Source: Ignavibacteria bacterium (GTDB lineage: Bacteria > Bacteroidota > Ignavibacteria > Kapaibacteriales > UBA961). Taken from it: a DNA stretch of 64,000 nt. The translations under genes and the position numbers were made by a program. The stretch's first letter is position 1; every line of letters starts with the position of its first letter. The DNA lies in the NCBI GenBank assembly GCA_016720145.1, contig JADJXV010000026.1, positions 62,001-126,000 of the forward strand, in the 5' to 3' direction. The notes below the pieces were generated by a model that saw nothing but the letters and a program-made list of their open reading frames with translations, had not been told where the DNA came from and made no database searches. Positions 60,385-64,000 of this stretch are shown in pieces.

Positions 60385-60873
60385 TCACTTTGCCATTACT
60401 TTAGGCGATATACTTCGCTTGAGTTGGGTGAGTGAACGCGTAAGCTCACGTTCGTTGTCGAAACCAGCCGGACGGATTCTGAGTAAACGTCTTCGTCCTG
60501 CGATTCTGATCTTTACTATACGGTAGGCGCCTTCACGAGAGGGACGTTCTTTGCCGAAAGAAATACGCTGGATATCATTTTTGTGGAAAATACGCTCACG
60601 AAAACGATTGCGGAGTATGATTCCATTAGCGGTAAAGATAAGTCGTCGATTCATAAATCTGCTGATGCCTGCTCCAATTGCTGTCGTTATGACAAATATT
60701 GCCAGAAGTACCACTATTGGGTCGTGAAGGGTAATCGACAGCTGGCCGGAGTCGATGGTGCCGCGAAGTAAAGAGTACAGTACAAGTGCTACAGCATACA
60801 CTGCAATAGCCTGCCAGTAAAAATCTATACGATAATAAAACTCTTTATCTTCATTTTCTGTAATTGGCTTCAT
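60385..60873 (-). CDS. Membrane protein with PH-like (YdbS-type) domain
   Basis: 162 residues: two membrane helices (IAVYAVALVLYSLL and IVVLLAIFVITTAIGAGISRF), then a ~85-residue soluble domain with strands LIFTANGIILRNRFRERIF, HKNDIQRISFGKE and IVKIRIAGRRRLLRIRP, as in bacterial PH (YdbS/YdbT) domains. Very basic. Function unknown. Its start overlaps the murG stop by four bases, so the two are coupled. Confidence 0.6.
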   Translation of the reverse strand: MKPITENEDKEFYYRIDFYWQAIAVYAVALVLYSLLRGTIDSGQLSITLHDPIVVLLAIFVITTAIGAGISRFMNRRLIFTANGIILRNRFRERIFHKNDIQRISFGKERPSREGAYRIVKIRIAGRRRLLRIRPAGFDNERELTRSLTQLKRSISPKVMAK

Positions 60874-61994
60874 CGTTTCTCCCGTGTGGAATGTGAGGAT
60901 TGATTTTCAGCAAGCTTGATAAGAATATCTGCAGCATCTTTCGCTGCGTTTGGTCGTGCCAGCGCGCTGACTGCTGTGGACATTGCTTCGATTTTTGCCG
61001 GTGATGCGAGAAGTTCGGTGACTACTTTGAAAAATGAATCGTTCAATGATTTATCGGCAATCATGATTGCAGCGCCGGCATTCACGAGCGCTTTTGCGTT
61101 GTATTCTTGTTCGTTATTGGCAGCTGAAGGCAAGGGAACAAGTACTGCAGGCTTCCCGACGATGGTGAGTTCGGCGACAGTCCCGCCACCCGCTCTACAG
61201 ACGACAACATCCGCCGCGGAATACGCTGACGCCATATCATCAATAAATGTCCTGCATATAATACCGTTCGGCAGGATCGACGGTGGTGTGTAATTCTTAC
61301 CGGTCTGCCAAAGCACTTGAATTCCTTCTGCCGATAATACAGCCGCAGACTCAGCTATCACATGATTAATTGATCGAGCGCCAAGACTTCCGCCAAAGAC
61401 AAATATCGTAGGTTTATGAGGGTCGAGTCCAAACGAAACTCTCGCTTCGAATTGATTGGGAAGATCTACTAGCATCGATTGCCTGACTGGATTACCTATG
61501 ACATGCATTTTGCTGTGAAGAGTTGTCGGAAAGTACTGTTTTGATTCGTTAAACGCAAGGACGATAGCGCTTGCTTTCGGTGCGAGGAGGCGATTAGTCT
61601 TACCCGGCAATACATTTGACTCTAAGAGCATCATCGGAATCTTGAGAAATTGTGCAACCATACCGGCTGGATAACTTATGTATGTTCCACCGCAGAGAAT
61701 GACGTCGATTTTGTGGCGTTTGCAAAGTGAACGAACGGCGAGGATGGAACGTATAATTTTTAATGGTAAAATAGGAGTGGAACGATGGAAAATACCTTGA
61801 AAACCGGTAACGGGAATTGGTGCAAACTGATAGCCAAGCTCAGGGACAATCCGTGCTTCGATACGGTGAGGATTCCCGACAAACAGTACTGAACATTCAT
61901 TGCCGAGCCTCGCTCGTACCTGCTCTATGACCGCAATAGCTGGAAATAAATCCCCCCCGGTACCGCCTGCTGCTACAAGAATATTCATATTCAA
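60870..61994 (-). CDS. murG: UDP-GlcNAc:lipid I GlcNAc-transferase MurG
   Basis: 374 residues, GT-B fold of family GT28. N-terminal glycine-rich loop ILVAAGGTGGDLFPAIAV (the MurG signature GGTGGHxxPA has Asp in place of His), GFQGIFHRSTP, the second loop VFGGSLGARSIN, and donor site CRAGGGTVAEL with GKPAVLVPLPSAANNEQEYNAKAL. It adds GlcNAc to lipid I to form lipid II on the inner face of the membrane. No other mur or fts genes flank it; the coupled PH-like protein follows. The His-to-Asp change in the first loop is unusual for MurG. Confidence 0.9.
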   Translation of the reverse strand: MNMNILVAAGGTGGDLFPAIAVIEQVRARLGNECSVLFVGNPHRIEARIVPELGYQFAPIPVTGFQGIFHRSTPILPLKIIRSILAVRSLCKRHKIDVILCGGTYISYPAGMVAQFLKIPMMLLESNVLPGKTNRLLAPKASAIVLAFNESKQYFPTTLHSKMHVIGNPVRQSMLVDLPNQFEARVSFGLDPHKPTIFVFGGSLGARSINHVIAESAAVLSAEGIQVLWQTGKNYTPPSILPNGIICRTFIDDMASAYSAADVVVCRAGGGTVAELTIVGKPAVLVPLPSAANNEQEYNAKALVNAGAAIMIADKSLNDSFFKVVTELLASPAKIEAMSTAVSALARPNAAKDAADILIKLAENQSSHSTREKR

Positions 61995-62162
61995 TATGTT
62001 AGGAAAACCTAAATAAATGAAAAGCCAAGCATCATTTTACAAACAATCGAGGTATCAATTGTCTGCCTAATTTTTTCATGCTTCAATAGCACGAAAATAC
62101 CTAATTTTTGCGTAATTTGGACTTGAGCGGCAAACTAAGTTTCCATAAAATAGTCATTCAGC

Positions 62163-63167
62163 ATGAAAATCTTTTCTCTCCTTTTTGTTTTTTCAATTGT
62201 AGTCAGTACAAATGCTTATAGTCAGGCATCGCTCGTCCGTAATCGTCTGCAGGCAGTCGCACTTGGAAAAGTGGAGGATGTTAAGAAAGAATTGCCTGAT
62301 ATACTTGCTGAATTTCCCGAAGATCCGGGCGTGCAATTCCTTCATGGAGTAGTACTTGAAGATGCTTCTCGAGCGCTGAGGATCTACGAAAAAATTATTA
62401 AAGAACACCCCGATTGCGAGTGGGCAGATGACTCCCAGTGGCGGATTGTACAGTTCTATTCTCTTCGTAAAGACACCCTCCGCGCTCGCAAAGAACTCAA
62501 AGTATATCGCGAAAAATATCCACAATCAGAGTTTTTGTTGAATGCTGCGGAGATGGTGAAAGCTACCGTTGGCTTCATGAAAGTTGATAAATCATCTCTT
62601 GCAACCAGCGATTCAAAGCCAATTACATCAGACACAAGAACAATAGCCAAATCCTCAGATTCTGTCGTAAAATTGCCTGTAAAAGCCACACCTTCAGACT
62701 CAAAAACAGGAACAAAACCAGCAATTCAAGATCCTAAAGCAACGAGTAAACAAGTATCACCGGCGCCGAAAGTATCGCCTGCGCCGACTGCATCGCTTGA
62801 ACCTAAAGCATCCGTTAAATCTTCTACAGATAAGAAAAATTCAGTAAAGAAAGATGTACCCGAAACAAAAACTACTGCTAAAACAACTCCTGAAGTAAAA
62901 GCATCAACCAAGGTCGAACCTAAAAATGAAAACAAAGAGGTATTTAGTTTGCAGGTAGGGAGTTATGATACTCGCGAAGCAGCAGAAAACGAAGTTAAAA
63001 ATTTTAAACTAAAACGCATGAGAGCGAGTGTTTCAGAGAAAACCATCGAAGGTGCCACAAAATTCGCTGTGTTTATTGGTGAATATGCTACGAAAGAATC
63101 AGCAGAAAAGGCAAAGGAATTAGTGCAGAAAAGTTGCTCGTGTACACCCTTCGTCGTTGGTAAATAA
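62163..63167 (+). CDS. SPOR-domain protein with low-complexity linker
   Basis: 334 residues: signal peptide (FSLLFVFSIVVSTNAYSQ), an N-terminal TPR-like region of ~130 residues (FPEDPGVQFLHGVVLEDASR, RIYEKIIKEHPDCEWADDSQ, LRARKELKVYREKYPQSEF), a ~120-residue Lys/Thr/Ser/Pro-rich disordered linker, and a C-terminal SPOR domain (FSLQVGSYDTREAAENEVKN, KFAVFIGEYATKESAEKAK). SPOR domains bind denuded peptidoglycan at the division site. It acts in the periplasm, probably on cell-wall remodelling. Convergent with the barrel gene that ends 5 bp later. Confidence 0.88.
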   Translation: MKIFSLLFVFSIVVSTNAYSQASLVRNRLQAVALGKVEDVKKELPDILAEFPEDPGVQFLHGVVLEDASRALRIYEKIIKEHPDCEWADDSQWRIVQFYSLRKDTLRARKELKVYREKYPQSEFLLNAAEMVKATVGFMKVDKSSLATSDSKPITSDTRTIAKSSDSVVKLPVKATPSDSKTGTKPAIQDPKATSKQVSPAPKVSPAPTASLEPKASVKSSTDKKNSVKKDVPETKTTAKTTPEVKASTKVEPKNENKEVFSLQVGSYDTREAAENEVKNFKLKRMRASVSEKTIEGATKFAVFIGEYATKESAEKAKELVQKSCSCTPFVVGK

Positions 63168-63171
63168 TGTA

Positions 63172-64000
63172 TTACCACGCTTCGAAAAATCCTAAATACA
63201 ATTGCATTTCTTCTCGAGAAAATCCTATATCAAATCTCAAGTTAGCACGTTCATCAGGCATCACTGCGAATCGGATCCCGAAGCCACCGCTTAGTCTAAT
63301 AGTACTGAAAGATAAATCGTCAAGTGTGTTATAGACATCTCCCACACCTACAAAACCCACCGCACCGAACCGCCACCAAATCGGAGCACGGTATTCTGCC
63401 TGAGCGAGTAATGCATTATTGTCTCGAAACCGACTGTTGAAATAGCCGCGCAGTAAATACTCTCCACCCAAGCTCGAAAAATTATAAAATGGAGCACCTG
63501 TACTTACAAAGCTAGCAACTGCTTGATAAGTAACGACATCATTCTCTCTGAATCCTTCGTAGTATTCTCTAAAATCAACGATGAACTTTCGGTATGAGTA
63601 TTCACTCGCCAATGCAGAGCCATACAAAATGAATTTTGCATCGAAATATCTGCCTTTGAGGGCAGAAAATAAATTGTCGCGCGTGTCAAAGTTGCCTACA
63701 GCTCCGATACCACTGACTCTACCGCCCGCACTTCCAATAATAGAACGTGATTGTATCAGACCTGTCCTACTGCTTGCCATCGTATCAGCATTCTGAATAT
63801 TATCAAAACGCATATCATAGATTCCACCAAGATTCCATCCTTTACGAATGCTATTTCCTTTGAGATTGGCTAGAAAATTTACGATGATTTTAAAACCTTC
63901 CGGTGTATAACTCTCTTTATCAAGAATAGTAGTGCGATTACCTCGCCCAAATAAAAATCCCGGATACTTACTGTATTTAAAAGTAGAAGTAACGACCATA
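63172..64000 (-). CDS. BamA/TamA-like outer-membrane barrel protein, 5' end beyond window
   Basis: The C-terminal ~275 residues of a 16-stranded Omp85-type barrel. The frame is open to the window edge and the visible Met is internal, so the N-terminus (signal and any POTRA domains) lies outside. Barrel strands alternate; FSSLGGEYLLRGYFNSRFRDN resembles the conserved lid-lock G-x-R-G-Y/F-loop of the family, and LLAQAEYRAPIWW and FRFDIGFSREEMQLYLGF the last strands, ending in Trp. It could be BamA, TamA or a phospholipase-associated relative; POTRA content is needed to decide. Confidence 0.75.
   Translation of the reverse strand, partial: MVVTSTFKYSKYPGFLFGRGNRTTILDKESYTPEGFKIIVNFLANLKGNSIRKGWNLGGIYDMRFDNIQNADTMASSRTGLIQSRSIIGSAGGRVSGIGAVGNFDTRDNLFSALKGRYFDAKFILYGSALASEYSYRKFIVDFREYYEGFRENDVVTYQAVASFVSTGAPFYNFSSLGGEYLLRGYFNSRFRDNNALLAQAEYRAPIWWRFGAVGFVGVGDVYNTLDDLSFSTIRLSGGFGIRFAVMPDERANLRFDIGFSREEMQLYLGFFEAW

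Noticed and set aside
1..64000. tRNA, rRNA and riboswitch genes
   Set aside because: Intergenic regions were scanned by eye for T-loop motifs and long structured leaders; none was convincing. A covariance-model search would be decisive.

Overview
This looks like a chromosomal fragment of an AT-leaning, Gram-negative bacterium of the Bacteroidota/Chlorobiota (FCB) group. Three secreted proteins end in type IX secretion (Por) C-terminal sorting domains, and there is a PorV/PorQ-family outer-membrane protein, a DUF5686 outer-membrane protein, a Bacteroidota-type nucleoid-associated protein and a Reg_prop-type sensor kinase. It also carries flagellin, FliS, FliD and FlaG. T9SS together with flagella fits the Ignavibacteriota/Kapaibacteriota side of the group better than typical Bacteroidia; this placement is an inference from gene content. 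No rRNA, tRNA, CRISPR array or recognisable transposase gene was seen.

Layout. 0-9 kb: a 5'-truncated HtrA-like protease, a J-domain-like coiled-coil protein, an exported protein of unknown role, a nucleoid-associated protein, a luciferase-like flavin monooxygenase, a methyltransferase and a secreted Asp-box (BNR-like) repeat protein. 9-15 kb: housekeeping genes (lpxH, sucD, ndk, a NUDIX hydrolase) and two exported proteins; this stretch holds an unusual density of frame disruptions. 15-28 kb: accessory region with two T9SS cargo proteins, DinB, a PIN toxin-antitoxin pair, a DEAD-like helicase, an alpha/beta hydrolase and a DUF5686 protein, interspersed with several families of palindromic repeats and two copies of a ~224-bp foldback element that bracket the 830-residue T9SS cargo gene. 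28-36 kb: an MCE/MlaD protein, ssb, then the late flagellar block (FlgM-like, FliT-like, FlaG, FliD, FliS, flagellin with a sigma-28-like promoter) and a SpoIIE-type phosphatase. 36-47 kb: PorV-like protein, glycosyltransferase, urocanase, an ECF sigma factor followed by a membrane protein and a VWA-OmpA lipoprotein, an atypical CDF transporter and a MacAB-like efflux system. 47.8-54 kb: a sulfane-sulfur locus (MBL-rhodanese fusion, three further rhodaneses, thioredoxin, OsmC, TauE, DUF2892, DUF6132, DUF2202) with a Crp/Fnr regulator at its head. 54-64 kb: plsY, a two-propeller sensor kinase with a frameshift, a coiled-coil lipoprotein, a DUF559 nuclease gene bracketed by inverted repeats, a PH-like membrane protein, murG, a SPOR protein and the end of a BamA/TamA-like barrel gene.

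The most distinctive signals are (1) modular palindromic repeats whose stems differ but which share the tail GTTTGTAG, (2) the foldback element pair around a T9SS cargo gene, (3) the DUF559 nuclease cassette between inverted copies of another repeat, and (4) the many-rhodanese sulfur locus. At least eight genes are disrupted by single-base shifts or an in-frame stop; several occur in short homopolymers and may be consensus errors rather than real mutations.
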